Part shown: positions 1 through 12,263 of the stretch, piece after piece
How positions within the stretch are numbered: position 1 is the first letter of the stretch
Layout: every line of letters starts with the position of its first letter
Assembly: GCF_949987515.2 (NCBI RefSeq)
Contig: NC_082697.1
Coordinates: 19,351,730-19,415,729 of the forward strand
Length of the DNA stretch: 64,000 bases
Origin: Delphinus delphis
Taxonomy: Eukaryota; Chordata; Mammalia; Artiodactyla; Delphinidae
Direction: 5' to 3'
Program-made: the position numbers and the translations under genes
The notes under the pieces: generated by a model
Told to the model about the DNA's origin: nothing
The model's input: only the letters and a program-made list of their open reading frames with translations
Databases searched by the model: none

Positions 1-64
1 CTTTTGTTTGCTTGTTTAAGTGAAAGTTACATGAGCACAAGAAAAAGTTCAAATACTATTTGTC

Positions 65-380
65 TTAGTTTGGGGTCTCTCTAAAGCAGATGCTGAGAGA
101 AGGATTCAGGTGCAGGTAGTTTATCTGGGAGGTGATCCCAGGAAGTATGGTGAGGACCTGGGGAGTGAGACAGGGAAGGGGGAATGCCAGTAAAGGGGGT
201 GTGAAAATGGGAAGGGGGTGGCTGCTGTGGATAACTGGGGTACAGTCCACAGAGACCCATGAGAAGCTGTGAAGAACACAGTTCAGAGAAGTAGGAGTGT
301 TTATCCATAACTGCTGTCCCTCATGAGTTGAGGTCTGCTCACAGGGGCTTCTGACCTGGGCCAAGCCAGCAGGGCAAGAA
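65..380. other. Unclassified sequence, possible old repeat
   Basis: No exon or gene was recognised. The opening wording resembles an old interspersed repeat seen widely in mammals, but I cannot assign a family. Open frames of 75-99 codons on the minus strand here are short and have no recognisable domain. Confidence 0.25.
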
Positions 381-393
381 AAATCCTAGGGGC

Positions 394-394
394 A

Positions 395-443
<49 letters not shown>
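394..443. repeat. (GA)n simple repeat
   Basis: About 50 bases of nearly pure GA dinucleotides with one C interruption near 413. Likely length-variable. It produces a serine/leucine-rich frame on the opposite strand that should not be read as protein. Confidence 0.95.
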
Positions 444-446
<3 letters not shown>

Positions 447-679
447 CTTGAGGACCTTGAGGTCGAAGCCAAAGTAATGTATATGGGAACTGTAGGCAAA
501 GCTGTAGGTAATCTTTGGGGTGGGCTGAGGCAAGCCAGGAGCAGCAACCACTATGGCACTAAGTAATAGTAACTTTTTCCTTTTCCTGAAAAGGAAAAAA
601 GGACCTTTCTTTTTTCTTGTCAAATAAACCCAATTCCCATTTCCCAGTATGAACTACATGTAACAGTTTCTAATGTGGC

Positions 680-745
680 ATCTCTCTCTCTCTCTGTATA
701 TATATAATATATACATAGTAAGTATATTCTATATGTATATTTTAT
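680..745. repeat. (TC)n then (TA)n simple repeat
   Basis: A short TC dinucleotide run at 680-695 passes directly into an imperfect TA-rich tract. Confidence 0.85.
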
Positions 746-994
746 ATATTCCTACAACTTTGTTTTCAAAATAATACAAAGCACCTACCTCATCCTTTGT
801 GACAGTTATATAGTATTCTACAGAAAAGATATACTATAATTTTTTGTGGTCTATTTTAATAAATTAGAATGAAACTAATTCATGAAATGCATAATAAAAT
901 GGAATTTAACACGTATATCTTTACAGACTTTTCAACCACCTGGCAGGACAGAGCTCAGTCACTGCTATTAGATTAGGTGACTCTCATATCCATT

Positions 995-1180
995 TGGTAC
1001 TAGATGCTGTGTGACCCAGGATGTCACAAAATTCTCTGTGCTTTAGTCTTTAGTATCTAAGGAATCCAAGTACACAGAGTACTTACCTAAAAGATTTGTG
1101 GAGAGGATCAAATTTCATCATTTGTGAAAAGAGCTCAGCATATCAGAAAAGATCAATAAACATTAGTTGTTAGCATTATA
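995..1180 (+). repeat. MIR SINE, sense, diverged
   Basis: The order of signals matches the MIR consensus: a 'gtgtgacccagg' core, a decayed cctcagttt/atctgtaaaatg block, and a 3' end of the type 'gatcaataaacattagttgttag'. Heavily diverged, as expected for a mammal-wide SINE. Confidence 0.6.
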
Positions 1181-1429
1181 TTCCACAAACAAAACAAAAC
1201 AATCCTTTGTCAGGCCACATGTGTTAAAGAAAATAAGAAAAGGAATCAGTCATTGTAATCACACGAGCTCTGTTCGAAGTTTAAAAAGTATTTGAGTACA
1301 TGTTCTTTATATTGTCTAAGCACTGATTATAAGTTAGCAACAGGATCAGGTGTTTCAGATGTGTTACATCAGTTAATTCTTACAGAAGTTGATGACTATC
1401 TTCAGTTCCTTCTCTCTCTGTACTTGTGA

Positions 1430-1910
1430 TGCTCCTTGCATTGAGAGGTGGAGTCTAATTCCCATCCTTTTGTTTCTGGACTGGCTCTAGAGATCTTCTT
1501 GACCAACAGAATGTGGTGGAAGCAACTTTCTGGGACTTCCAAGACTGTGCTATAAGAAGAAACCTTAGAGCTTCCACTTGAGTTTTCTGGAATGCTCATA
1601 CTGGGGGAAGCCATCCACACGGGGGAAAATCTGACTATCATGGACCCACCATGCTCTAAGGGAGCCAAGCTAGCTATGTGGAGTAACCGCTTGGAGAGAG
1701 AGATGCTGAGCTAGCACCCAATCATTTCAGCCATGCCAGTGATCCTAGAGACCAAGTATCAGAAACTTGAATAAAGAAGCATTCAGATATCTCCAGCCCC
1801 ACCGGCATTTGATTGCAAGTGCTCCAGATACCCTAAGAATTGTTCAGCTGAGGATTTCAAACACCAGAACCATGCAAAATTAAGAGTGGTTTGTTACAAA
1901 GCAATCTATC
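1430..1910 (+). mobile_element. MLT1-like MaLR LTR, diverged
   Basis: The second half has the phrase order typical of old MaLR LTRs: a 'gagccaagctagctatgtgga' style block, a 'ccagataccctaagaattgttcagctgagg' style block, and a 3' end near 'gtggtttgttacaaagcaat'. Recognised from memory of the family, so the subfamily is left open. No internal region is seen beside it, which suggests a solo LTR. Confidence 0.5.
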
Positions 1911-1919
1911 CCTGAAATT

Positions 1920-4300
1920 GACACATAGAGCAAAATGCAAAAGAAGGGCACCCCAGGCTCTGCTTTCCTCATCATCAAACTCATTTTTCAACTTCATTTC
2001 ATCCACCAATTATACAGCAGTTTTTGATGTAATCTAGAGACAATCTATCTTCCATAATGCCAGTTAGTAGTTTCACGAAATAATCGGAAGGTGTTGCCCC
2101 CATATGTTCATGCAAACACTTCAAATGCCACTACAAATTTTGGTTTAGAAGAATTTTACACAGGAGAAACAACTCTGTGATGTATTTCCAAGTATATAGG
2201 TAGAGCTCTTATAATTAATGCATTTATATTGTTTTTAGCAACAAAATTTGTAACAGAGATGTTTTCCAACATTCATTTTCAAAACACTCTCTCCATAGCC
2301 TGTTTCATTTACTGAACAGATACTTTGTTCCTTGTTTTTAAAATGTCACCTTAACCTTGAAGTGAGAGGTTATATTTATTATTATTCTCAACATCATTGT
2401 TATTATTATTATTAAATTATCTGATAAGTGACATTATACTGACAGATATTTCAGTGGCAGAAAAATTGTTTGGAAACTTAAAACACTTGTCATTTTATAA
2501 AAGAAAAATAAATAACCTTAAAGCTAGCAGCTCTTGAAGTTCTTTGCTACATTACGAAAATTATTTTTATTGTCACTATCTCATTATAAAGGTAAACATT
2601 CTTTTGTGTTTTAAAGATCTTTTACAAAATTAAGCACATGATAATAAACTGTAAACATTTTTGCACACCTACGACTTCAACTATTTTATTTTATTTTTTT
2701 GCTATAGATGTAATGATCTAGTCTATGAATTTCATATCCAGAGCTTTCTTTGTAACCTTACCTGGAGTTAAAAAGAAAAATAAATCCCACTCAATTAGTC
2801 ACTCTATCAGTAGATCCACTTATAGTTATTTCATAAAATATTGGTTTCATAACAAAGTCATGTATTGCTGAAATATTTTTTCTCCATTACATATATTCTT
2901 CAGTGTTAAAAAGAAGTTTATTCCGTATTACATGTCGCAAATTCCACAAGGAAAGAAATGTTAGAAACATCTGTACTTTCACCCAACTGTACAGCAGACC
3001 TCACACATCAAATAATTTCTTTTAACACTTGACTCTTCAGATCTTCAGCAAGGTTTTCTCTGCATCTTCTAATGGAATCTGCTGGCAAAGGAATACCTTT
3101 TTATTTGTTACCATACTGTTTTCTGTGTAATCTTTCAACTGTTTTTCTTGTGTTGGGAAGATTGAGTATTTTCTCCAGTGACTTTTTTTTGTTGTTGGCT
3201 TTGCTAATAAGCAGTAAAATTCAAAACAGGCTTCTAAACATTTAACGGTAAGTTTAGTGAAATTTTGTCAAGTACTTCACTGGCTATTGCATGACTTTAA
3301 ACATGGATGGAAATATATAGTCTTGTTTCCATGTTCTGGACGCTTAGTTTCCAAATGTCTTGAAAAGTATGCCTGATCATGCAAGCTTTTTGGTTCATCT
3401 TGTATGGGACAGATTAAAAGGTAAAAACCCAAGGTCTAGGGAGGCCGGGGGAGAGACAGTCACAATAAACCAAGCAGAGCTGATGAAATTAAAGTTGAGC
3501 AGGAGTTTGGGGGATAAAGAAGACATCTGAGAGAGGCTCCCCAATAGTTCGAGCTTTGTTATGTAAGTCATATTTGATAATAATTATTACTGTCATCCTA
3601 TAAAAAGCCTTTTGAGATTGCAAGAAATAAGTAAAAGTAATTCAAATCTTTCCTCACTTTGGAATTATAAAGAAGAAAACAAATAGTAAAGAGATGATAA
3701 TTTCTCCACTGAGGTCTCTGTAGGGCTTGATAAAGTGGAATAAGCAGCAAACTATAAGAAAACATTAAAAAAAATTTTCCCTTTATCCAATATTTTCAGT
3801 ATTTCCCATATCCGTGGCAGTTTCTCTTTCACAAGGTTCTCCTCTTTCTGAACTCAAACAAGCAAATATTTAACCTTGATGACCTTTCACCTGGAAGTGT
3901 TCTCCTCATCCTTTCTCACTGGCCCATTGTCATCTCTTCTCTGGATTTCCCTTCTCATTTCAGTGTCTACCCTGCTGTCCTTCAGCGAATGTTCCCCTCT
4001 GATCTTCAAAATAGGACCTAGGCAAGAGAGGGCGGGGAGCTTGAGGGAGCAGTGAAAGAAAGGGACGTCACTAGAATCCTTGTTAACGATTAGGGGAAGG
4101 AAAAGAGCCTGGGAACCCTCTTGTGTTGTTTTATTTTCCTTTGCCTTATAATAAACAACACGCAGACTTGATGGTCATAAACTTGACCCTTCTCAGAGAT
4201 TGAGCCGGTGATTTAAGGAGCTATGGGAGGGTGTGGTGTGGTTGACAAGGAGTCCTGGAGGGCAGCAGCCTTAGATGAAGGAGCTGAGACAGTGATTTCA
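1920..4300. other. AT-rich unclassified sequence
   Basis: No open frame, RNA gene or repeat family that I can support, apart from a short ATT microsatellite at 2374-2415. Parts are likely decayed repeats. Confidence 0.4.
2374..2415. repeat. Imperfect (TTA)n microsatellite
   Basis: Two ATT/TTA runs separated by a short spacer at about 2389-2399. Confidence 0.75.
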
Positions 4301-4672
4301 CCTAAGAATTCCTTCGGATAAGTCTTTGGGGGTTGAAATTAATGCTTGCCCAATGAATGTAGCAAACATTCTTCTCTCTGTCTCTTTTTCTCGTGGCAGA
4401 AAAGGAATATCATGGCTAAGGGAGCAGGGGAGGTACGGAGAACTCCCAAAGCAATAGGGGTTGTTAATGTGAGCTGTTCATGTGTCTAACTCCCATTCTG
4501 AAGCATCAACTCTCTGTGGACAGAGATGTGCTGATTTTATTCTTATATTCCTGGTGCCCAGCAGTAGAGGAGCTTAAAAAGGTAATTTCTCCTTCACAAA
4601 TTTCTTCACTTTCCAAATTTTCTTTATTTTTATAAATATAAAAATTTATAAAATTTTCTATTGCTTTCTATA

Positions 4673-4698
4673 GATGAATGAATAAATGAATGAATGAA
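4673..4698. repeat. (GAAT)n short tandem repeat
   Basis: About six units of a tetranucleotide of the GAAT/AATA type. Confidence 0.85.
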
Positions 4699-5094
4699 AG
4701 AGTAAGAGAAAGAAGAGACATCTGAGTGTTAGCTTCAAAAGCAAAGGTGCTTCCATATAGATTGCATCCAGGTTTGTCAAGCTTCCTATTGTTTCCTCAC
4801 ACATTTCTGTTGCTTTGGCAAAATCCAGGTTGCACAGGTACCTGGCTGCTCCATCCCATTGGCTTACAGCCAGAGAAATAGTTTATTTCTTAACAGTTCC
4901 AGCCCCCTTTCTGCACACCTCTCCCCCTACCAACATACATTTATCCAATCCCATCCGCCCACCCATCCTCACTTCTTTCCTACCTAATGAGCACTTTCAT
5001 CTATTAGGTAGATTTAGAGTTTTGCCAAGCTTGCTTCTTAGTTCTAATCCACCTCCCCCACCCCCTTCCTTCCTCTCTCTCTTTTCAGGTTAAT

Positions 5095-5475
5095 TTTTCT
5101 GATTATATGCAATGCATTGCAGCCATGTTAAGACATCAACTGAGTTTCCACTTGGAGGCTTGGAGGAAAGATTACCATTAAAACGTGACTTCCATCCACT
5201 CAGCTGAAATTACTATTGATTGCCAAAGAAAAATATTTGTGCTGTGAAGCTGGGAGCTATGATGTTGAACCATATTAACATAATGTTAGCATAGCTACGG
5301 GTGTTTAGTAGCACGCAATCAGATTTGAAGTGAACGTTGATTATAGATGGAGATTAATGTTCACATATTCATAGGAACACAATGAGAAGAGCAATTTCTT
5401 TTCTACTACAGATCAATGGTTTCCCCATTCAATTATACAGCTGTAATAATTGCATTATGCTGAAATATTTTTAAT
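5095..5475. promoter_or_regulatory. Unique-looking sequence, possible conserved non-coding element
   Basis: This stretch shows no repeat signature and contains several homeodomain-type TAAT/ATTA cores, for example around 5440-5475. The texture resembles conserved non-coding DNA. That is an impression only: nothing in a single sequence demonstrates conservation or enhancer activity. Confidence 0.2.
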
Positions 5476-5682
5476 GGCTAATTTCTTTCCTTTTGTGTGT
5501 GTGTGTATGAGATCTTTTGTCAGTGATAGCTTCTGCCGCCCGAGGACAGCATAAGATGTTTTAATCACTGGTGTCGTTTTGCAAGCTTTGACCAAGCCAG
5601 TAATTTCCCCCTTCTCCCCTTCTTTGCTATCCTCTCTTATTATCATCCAGAATCACTTCCTGGTTGATTGAAACAGAGAGAC

Positions 5683-6045
5683 TTGCCTCGAGTCTTTTTT
5701 TTTTTTTCCTTTTTTTTTTTAACATCTTTATTGGAGTATAATTGCTTTACAATGGTGTGTTAGTTTCTGCTTTATAACAAAGTGAATCAGTTATACATAT
5801 ACATATATCCCCATATCTCTTCCCTCTTTCATCTCCCTCCCTCCCACTCTCCCTATCCCACCCCTCTAGGTGGTCACAAAGCACCAAGCTGATCTCCCTG
5901 TGCTATGCGGTTGCTTCCCACTAGCTATCTATTTTACATCTGGTAGTATATATATGTCCATGTCACTCTCTCCCTTTGTCCCAGCTTACCCTTCCCCCTC
6001 CCCATATCCTCAAGTCCATTCTCTAGTAATTGCCTCGAGTCTTTT
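5683..6045 (-). mobile_element. Young L1 3' end, 5'-truncated, with perfect target duplication
   Basis: A poly(T) start followed by the reverse complement of the cetartiodactyl L1 3' untranslated region (5699-6029). It is flanked by identical 16-bp copies of TTGCCTCGAGTCTTTT at 5683-5698 and 6030-6045, the hallmark of target-primed reverse transcription. Only about 330 bp of the L1 was copied. A 95-codon frame across it is not a gene. Confidence 0.93.
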
Positions 6046-6559
6046 CTTCACTTGTTCTGAGAATGAAGACAAAACTAGAAATCTACAGGGCCATGGGATG
6101 CTCCATCCTTTCTGCACATTTGCTGGGGGAGAAGTTGATGAAGAGTCACAAACATGATGTATAGGATGCCCCTCCCCCAAAGATTCTTGCTGTGTCTTTA
6201 TAGATGCACATAAATAAATAATTTTGGAGCCATTCACTGATTAAAAAGCAAATGAAAATGCTAGTGTCTTCACTACTCAAAGTGAACTCTGAGGACTGAT
6301 GAAACATCGATGTTTATATTGTAAAGATATAATATCAATAAGACAGAGATCAGCTCTGTTTCTAGAGATAGTGATGACCTCCTGCTTCCAGGACAGATCT
6401 CAGAGGAAGTCTGCCTGGTGTTTTCTTCTTTAGATGGGCACCGTCTTGTGGTAGAGTCGTGATATCCCTGCCTCATGCCCTTCTCAGCTGTTCTGAGGGT
6501 GAAGGCTGGGATTTCTCTCATTTGGTTTCTTGCATCCTTGTGCATTAAGCCTTGTTCAA

Positions 6560-6765
6560 ACTTAGTTGAACAGAGTGTGGCACAGCAGAAAGAAAGCCAA
6601 ATGCAAAGATCTGCCTGTAAATGGAGGCTCAAAGGGCACTGCCCACTTGTGCACCCTTTGGCTAGTCATTGACAATTCGTAACCCCAGTCTTTCCCCACT
6701 GCAAGGTAGAACACTTAACACCTAACTCACAAGGTCATGGTGAAGAAGAAATGAAACTGAACTTC
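6560..6765 (+). repeat. MIR-like SINE, sense, weak
   Basis: Partial agreement with the MIR core: a 'tagtcattgacaattc...ccccactgcaaggtagaa' block then 'aactcacaaggtcatggtgaagaag'. Diverged, so the edges are uncertain. Confidence 0.4.
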
Positions 6766-6964
6766 AGCCACAGTGAGTGTAGCAGAGCTTCAGGTGGCCG
6801 GTACCTCATCTCTCAGCCCACCTGCGATTTCAGGTGCTGTTGCAGAGTCCAGTGCAGAAGACTCATGTTGACAGCACCTCGCCTTAAGTGCTTGATGAAC
6901 TTCTTTCTGCTTTTCTGACTCAAGGTCTTTTTCAAAGTCTCTGGAGCCTACTCAGCCCTCTCCT

Positions 6965-7075
6965 GAAAGGGTAGGAGAATTAACACCCTCAGGAGCTATC
7001 CTTAGCCAGTGAGGAACTGAAGCAGGTGGATAAATGCCCCAATCTCCCCGAGGTCCCACAGACTTAAAATCTGAA
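6965..7075 (-). repeat. MIR fragment, antisense, weak
   Basis: The block 'gaggaactgaagcaggtgg...ccccgaggtcccacag' follows the reverse MIR pattern of gaggaaactgaggc then caaggtcacacag. Confidence 0.4.
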
Positions 7076-7264
7076 ACCATAGCAAACACTCTTATGTTGT
7101 CATTTCCTCTCTTCCTGACATGTACCCAGCTCCTTCAATCCTGTCTCCGGAGATCACTCTCCACATAAACTTCCTGCACCCAAACTCTTTCTAATTCTCT
7201 GCTCTCAGCAGGGGAATCCAAACTAAAGCAGTAAGTTTAGAGACTTACATAAGGCTTTGGAGAC

Positions 7265-7490
7265 AGACTGACCTGGCTTACCTGTCTCTGTCACTCATCT
7301 ACCATGTGATCTCAGGCAATAACTTCCCATCCTGAGCTTCTGTTTTCTCATCTGTAAAATGGGTATACTAATAAAATCTGTCTCAAAGGCTGAATGAGAT
7401 CTTGCAGGCAAGCATTTAAATAATCTTATTTTCTATCATTAATATTTTTCATTAAAAGTGTCTAGCACAACATGAACACTCAATGAAGTG
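7265..7490 (+). repeat. MIR SINE, sense
   Basis: Clear MIR order: 'gacagactgacctgg', 'catgtgatctcaggcaat', 'tctcatctgtaaaatgggta', and a tail of 'acactcaatgaa'. One of the better preserved copies in the window. Confidence 0.85.
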
Positions 7491-8029
7491 TGACTTCCTT
7501 TCTGTCTTTTATGCTTGAGACAAAATAGATCTGGGAATAATAATAACAATCAAAATGAACATTTTTCCCCCATGGTCTGCAATACTATATTTGCTGCTCT
7601 GCTATATATAAAGAAGCAAGGCTGGATACAGTTTTCATCATCAGGGGTGTTGTGAAGTCTTGGTCATCAATTTTATTCTCTACAGCTTTCAAAAACACAC
7701 CTCCAAGGAGAGAGAGGATTTTGTGCTCCCAGTGCCCTCTCCATGAGGTACAAGCTGTACAGGAAAAAAAAATACTTCTGCTACTCAGTGATGAACAGGA
7801 CATAAGAATGCTACCTGATCTATATATTTTTCAATCACTTACTGGCATTTTTGGAAAGCATGCAGACCTAGGGAACTGGTTCAGGGCAGGCAAACTAGGC
7901 TGTAGATAGCCGGGTTTGATGTGCTCTATTAGGTAGCGGCACGTGGCCCTCAGGAAAGATGCTTCTTTTCTGTGGCCCTACCGGAAGCCAGTATTTTATG
8001 TTATTTAGTTTCTTATTCCATTACTCAAA

Positions 8030-8340
8030 AAAAAAAAAAAGCTTATGAAGTGGTTACTATGTGCTAAGCAATGTGCTCATTCCTGGAGATAGAATCTTGA
8101 TCACATGGACTTACTTCCTGGTTTATTTGGTTCTTATTATATAGAGAAGGACAACTAAACACTCATATAAGTATATATAAGATTGCAACTCTGGTGATAA
8201 GAAGAAGTTCTCATAGGAGAAGAGAGAGCTTCAGAAGCTAGGAAGACCCTAAAGGATTGTGAAACATAAGCTAAGACCTGAACTAAGAACAGGAACTAAC
8301 TGGGCTGGGCGAATAGCATGGCAGGGATGAAGAGGTCTTT
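8030..8340 (-). repeat. L2 3' region, antisense
   Basis: Starts with the reverse L2 tail pattern 'ggttactatgtgctaagcaatgtgctcattcctggagata' and continues through a degraded 'gagagcttcagaagctag ... gacctgaactaag' block, typical of antisense L2. Confidence 0.6.
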
Positions 8341-8349
8341 CCAGTTAGA

Positions 8350-8545
8350 AGGATGTACATCCTTTGTTATAGTCTATCTCCCTTTATTTTTCTATATACT
8401 ACTCTTTGCTACCATATAAATTATATGTCTATTCTTTATTTTTTGTCTCTTCCACTAGAATTTAAAGTCCTTGAAGGCAGGGGCTTTGTGTGTATGGACC
8501 ATTTCTCTAGCTCCATATATGGATACATGTGCAACAGCCCTGGGG
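8350..8545 (+). repeat. L2 3' end, sense
   Basis: The phrase 'tagaatttaaagtccttgaaggcaggggctttgtgtgtatgg' matches the L2 3' block (gtaagctccttgaggcaggga). It lies next to an antisense L2 piece, so the two are separate insertions. Confidence 0.7.
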
Positions 8546-8689
8546 ATTGAGGGAACATGGCAAACAGCATGCAGAGCTGAGCTCTCCCAAGCCCTAAGTC
8601 CTTTCCCGTGAGTCCTCTGCTTTTGGGAGGTTGGACATTGGGCCCCTTTACTCAACATTCAACACCGTCTGTGAGTTCATTTATTTAGC

Positions 8690-9165
8690 AGAAATGCCAT
8701 CTTTGGCATGGGACACAGTGTGTTGGGAGTTTGATGGCCACAGTGGTTTACTCTCAGGACACGCTCTATCTCAAGGGGTCAGTTTAAGCCATGGAGATTC
8801 ACTTCTCTTCCCAGGGACTGATGTGGAAGTAGGTCTGTGACTGGCTTTAACTGACACAAAGAGAAGGCTGATGGTGGGTTCTAGGAAGGCTACCTAATCC
8901 TTAAGAATACATCATAATAGATGGTCTTCTTCTTCATCTAAATGTTTTCATGTCCGGATGTAAACTCTCAAACTGTCTGGCCAGAGGGGAACCATTTTGA
9001 GGACAAAGATAGCAGAGCAGAACAATGGAAAGCACTTGGGTCTTTGGTGGAGTGGTTTAACCTCTGAATTAGCTAAACTTCAGGTCTTCCTACCTCTGGC
9101 TTATTCATTTAGTCCCATTGGGTTTTCTCCCACAGCTGAAAGTGTCCTTAAAACTCACCTTACCT
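8690..9165 (+). mobile_element. Probable old LTR, class unresolved
   Basis: The run 'agatagcagagcagaacaatggaaagcacttgggtctttggtgg' followed by 'acttcaggtcttcctacctctggctta' and 'cagctgaaagtgtccttaaaactcacc' resembles the 3' half of an old MaLR/ERVL-type LTR. The 5' edge is unclear. Confidence 0.4.
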
Positions 9166-9342
9166 GCTACTGACATCTGGTAAACTTGGCACTTCACTTT
9201 TCTTTATTTCCATCCTTCCTTCCCTCCTTCTTTTTCGTTTGTATTCAGGTGTGCTCGACATTTACACCAGTGATGTTGTTGGCTTCCTAAAGTGCACACA
9301 TTCATACATGGTCCTTGCAGAGCGCACACACTTGCACACGTG

Positions 9343-9367
9343 CACACACACACACACACACACACAC
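9343..9367. repeat. (CA)n microsatellite
   Basis: About 12 uninterrupted CA units, preceded by a shorter imperfect CA-rich run. Confidence 0.9.
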
Positions 9368-9489
9368 TGTTAGTGTAGTCCTAATCCTGGTTGGGCTGAG
9401 ACTCCAGTAAGTATACATTTATACATCAGAGCATCTCTTTCCTAGGAGCTGCCCACCTTAAGACCACCTTCCGGGTTAATCAAGTCGGC

Positions 9490-9692
9490 TTGGGGTCGTA
9501 TTGCTTCAGCTCAACCTGAGGGGAGAAGTGTGGCTCTGGGCAAGTTACCGAGCCTTTCTTAGCTTCAGCTTTCTCATCTGGAAAATGGGGATAACAACAA
9601 GACCTAGCTCAAAGGGTTGGTGGGACATGTTAATCTATGGAAAGCACTTAGTATTGAGCCAAACACAGAGTAAGCACTCAATAAACTAAGCA
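9490..9692 (+). repeat. MIR SINE, sense
   Basis: Strong MIR match: 'tggctctgggcaagttaccgagcc', 'ctcatctggaaaatggggata', 'gagtaagcactcaataaact'. Confidence 0.88.
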
Positions 9693-9857
9693 CGTCCAGG
9701 GTAACTCAGGCAGAAGTTTCCCATTTTGCCTCCTGCCTCATTGTCTCTTTCTCATTGCTCTCCTCCTGGCCTTAGCTCCCTTGAATTGGGTCAAACGAAT
9801 CTACAGAGGTTGTAACTCGTGGTATTATTCCTCTCTATCAGAGTCAAAGTGAGATAT

Positions 9858-9935
9858 ATAAATGTGTGAATTATATTTATAAATTTATAAATTTATAAAT
9901 ATAATATAAATTTATAAAATTTACACATAAATGTG
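9858..9935. repeat. AT-rich low-complexity tract with tandem TTTATAAA units
   Basis: Repeated units of the type ATTTATAA give a self-complementary AT tract. Confidence 0.85.
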
Positions 9936-10116
9936 TAAATTACTTTGCCCTCTCAGTATCATCTAATACCCAAAATCTTTCTAATAGGGATCCATCTTTC
10001 AGTAAGTATGAACAAGAGAATGATATGTTTCCACATCAACTTGTGGACTGAGCCACAACATTCCTCTCTCTCTAAATTTCTATCTCTCTCTTTATCTATG
10101 TATGTAGATATAGATA

Positions 10117-10118
<2 letters not shown>

Positions 10119-10164
<46 letters not shown>
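10119..10164. repeat. (GT)n microsatellite
   Basis: About 22 uninterrupted GT units, one of the longest pure dinucleotide runs here. It creates a spurious valine/cysteine-rich open frame. Confidence 0.95.
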
Positions 10165-10165
<1 letters not shown>

Positions 10166-10629
10166 CTTAGATTTCCTTGTTTGTAAGAATTAGGTAGATT
10201 TTCTTCTCTATGAAACATCCATCAAACAATAGCCTGTATCTGCAAAGGGGCACTGACAAAAATTACACAGGGAAGGGAGTGAGAAGATAAGGGGAGAAGC
10301 AGCAAATGAACAGGGTAAATGCTCTAGATTAGCAAAACATGCATCACGATCAATGCCTCGTTAAAAATCTAAAACTCAGAAAAGAAGTATCCACAATTTC
10401 CTACATTTGTTTGTTCATTACATGTGGTTGATTTTTTTCCAAGAGAAGGAGATAAACAGAATACAAACCAGCCCTGGCCCCTGCCTCTACCATCTGCATT
10501 TATATCTCAGGCCATGGATGGTGAGCTCCAGGAGCAAGGCTCTACAGGGCCTAAAGAGTTAAAAGAATTACTTTTGATGCAAATACTGTTTTTCCCCCCT
10601 CAAACCAGGAGATATAACAGAATCTTTAA

Positions 10630-10860
10630 AAGCTTGACTTGGGAATTGGACAGATTTGAGTTTGTTTCTAGATCCTGCTGTTTCCTCACTTTTTGATCTT
10701 TGACAAGTTACTTACACTTTCTGAGCTACTGTTTCCACATTTGTAAAACAGGGGTGCTAATTGTTCCTACTTTGTTCCTAGTCATTGTGAAAAGTAAGTG
10801 AGTTGGACTACCTTGCTCACAATCTAACATTTGGCAAATGCTAAATTATAACAACAAGAG
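10630..10860 (+). repeat. MIR SINE, sense
   Basis: MIR order visible: 'tctttgacaagttacttacactttctgagctac', 'cacatttgtaaaacagggg', and the 3' part 'atttggcaaatgctaaattataac'. Confidence 0.8.
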
Positions 10861-10864
10861 CTCT

Positions 10865-11060
10865 GCAGGATCACCTGATGTGGTGCTCACTACCATTGTT
10901 TCTGCTTTACAGAGGAGGAAACTGAGGCACAGAAAAGTCAAGTAAACTTGTCCCAGATTATATATTCTGGTGAGAGATTGAGATTGAATTTGGAACAAGC
11001 CAGTCCGGTTCCAAAGTTCATCTTCCCAACCATGAGGCAGTCCCTCCTCTGCATTAAAGC
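10865..11060 (-). repeat. MIR SINE, antisense
   Basis: Reverse MIR signals: 'ctttacagaggaggaaactgaggcacag', then 'cttgtcccagattatatattctgg'. It sits tail to tail against the sense MIR immediately upstream. Confidence 0.8.
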
Positions 11061-12260
11061 ATTAGAGAGGTGTTTTCTTTTTCTTTTTACCTAAAAGTTC
11101 AAAGATGAAATGCTTATAATGTAGGTTAGCCAGAAATTTCAGGAACTTTGTAGTCTGGCATTTCAGGCTTCTAACAATCTCATCTCAGTCTGTCTTGTTA
11201 CTCTTACCCCTACTGAGATTCCCCAGAAGAACTTTCCCTGATTGTCTTTCAGCACACGTGGTTCTAGCTTTTCTGAAACCAGGAATGAGGCAGAATGAGT
11301 TTAGCAGAATATGTCAGGCTCACTGAAGAATTGCACAGTCCATAAGTCTAAGTCAAGTTCCTGCCCTATTGGCCCGGCTTCTTTCTAATGTGTAAGGACC
11401 CCTGCCTCTAATTAAATGCCAAAACAGCCTCTGGCCTCTCAGCAGCTCCACACTTCTTACCCCATGCCAGCTGGAGCCAGAGCCACAGTGGAGACAAGCC
11501 TGTTCAGTAGGGACCATGCTCTAGGTCTCCTGTAGGGACAGTTCAAGAGCTTAGGTCATCAAGGTCAAACAGAAGTCAGTGGGGTCAGTCCAAATACCAA
11601 ATGGCAAGGGTACAGCTCTACATTGGAGTAACGGCAGGGGAAGACCAGAGGCACAGGTCATCAAGACAGAGAAGAAATGGAAGGCTGGCAACCTAGCCCA
11701 TGGGGAAGACCTTGTGGTGACAAGGTATAGGCTCAGAGTGGACCCACCACTCATGCTACACATATCGGGTTTGTTCCTATCACATGCTACATCACATTAA
11801 ACCTGGTTTCTTGAGGACATAAACATGCTAGCTAATAGAACTATCTAACCCTGCCCAGGATATCAGAATTTATGGCACTAGTGGCAGACGGGGTAGAAAG
11901 AGGGAGGCATGAGAAGGGTGCAGACATTTGGAGGTAGATAAACAATTTAATGTCCAGAGTTTAGTGGCATGAGGAATGCATATACTCTAGTGTAAAATGG
12001 TCATAACCTGAAAGGTGTCATTTCTTCTACAAAAGTCTTAGAGAACTTAATAGATCCATAAAACATCATTAATGATATTAGGATATTTGGGGACAGAGCC
12101 CTAACATTTTACTGGACTGCTAGATGCAAGATAGATCCGAAATTTATATTTGATAAAATAGAGTGAAGGAAATAAATCTTAGTTTCAGCTATCACTCTGG
12201 CAAAACTTCTCATTTAACTCAAAACAATGAGTTTCAATATTGCAGTTCCTATGTAATTTT
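11060..12260. other. Unclassified sequence
   Basis: No gene, RNA or repeat supported. Open frames of 70-73 codons on both strands at 11551-11800 overlap each other and look like chance. Confidence 0.35.
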
Positions 12261-12263
12261 AAG

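Noticed and set aside
339..623. 94-codon minus-strand frame with a Ser-Leu repeat
   Set aside because: Generated by the (GA)n tract at 394-443.
5870..6157. 95-codon plus-strand frame
   Set aside because: Mostly antisense L1 3' untranslated region plus target duplication.
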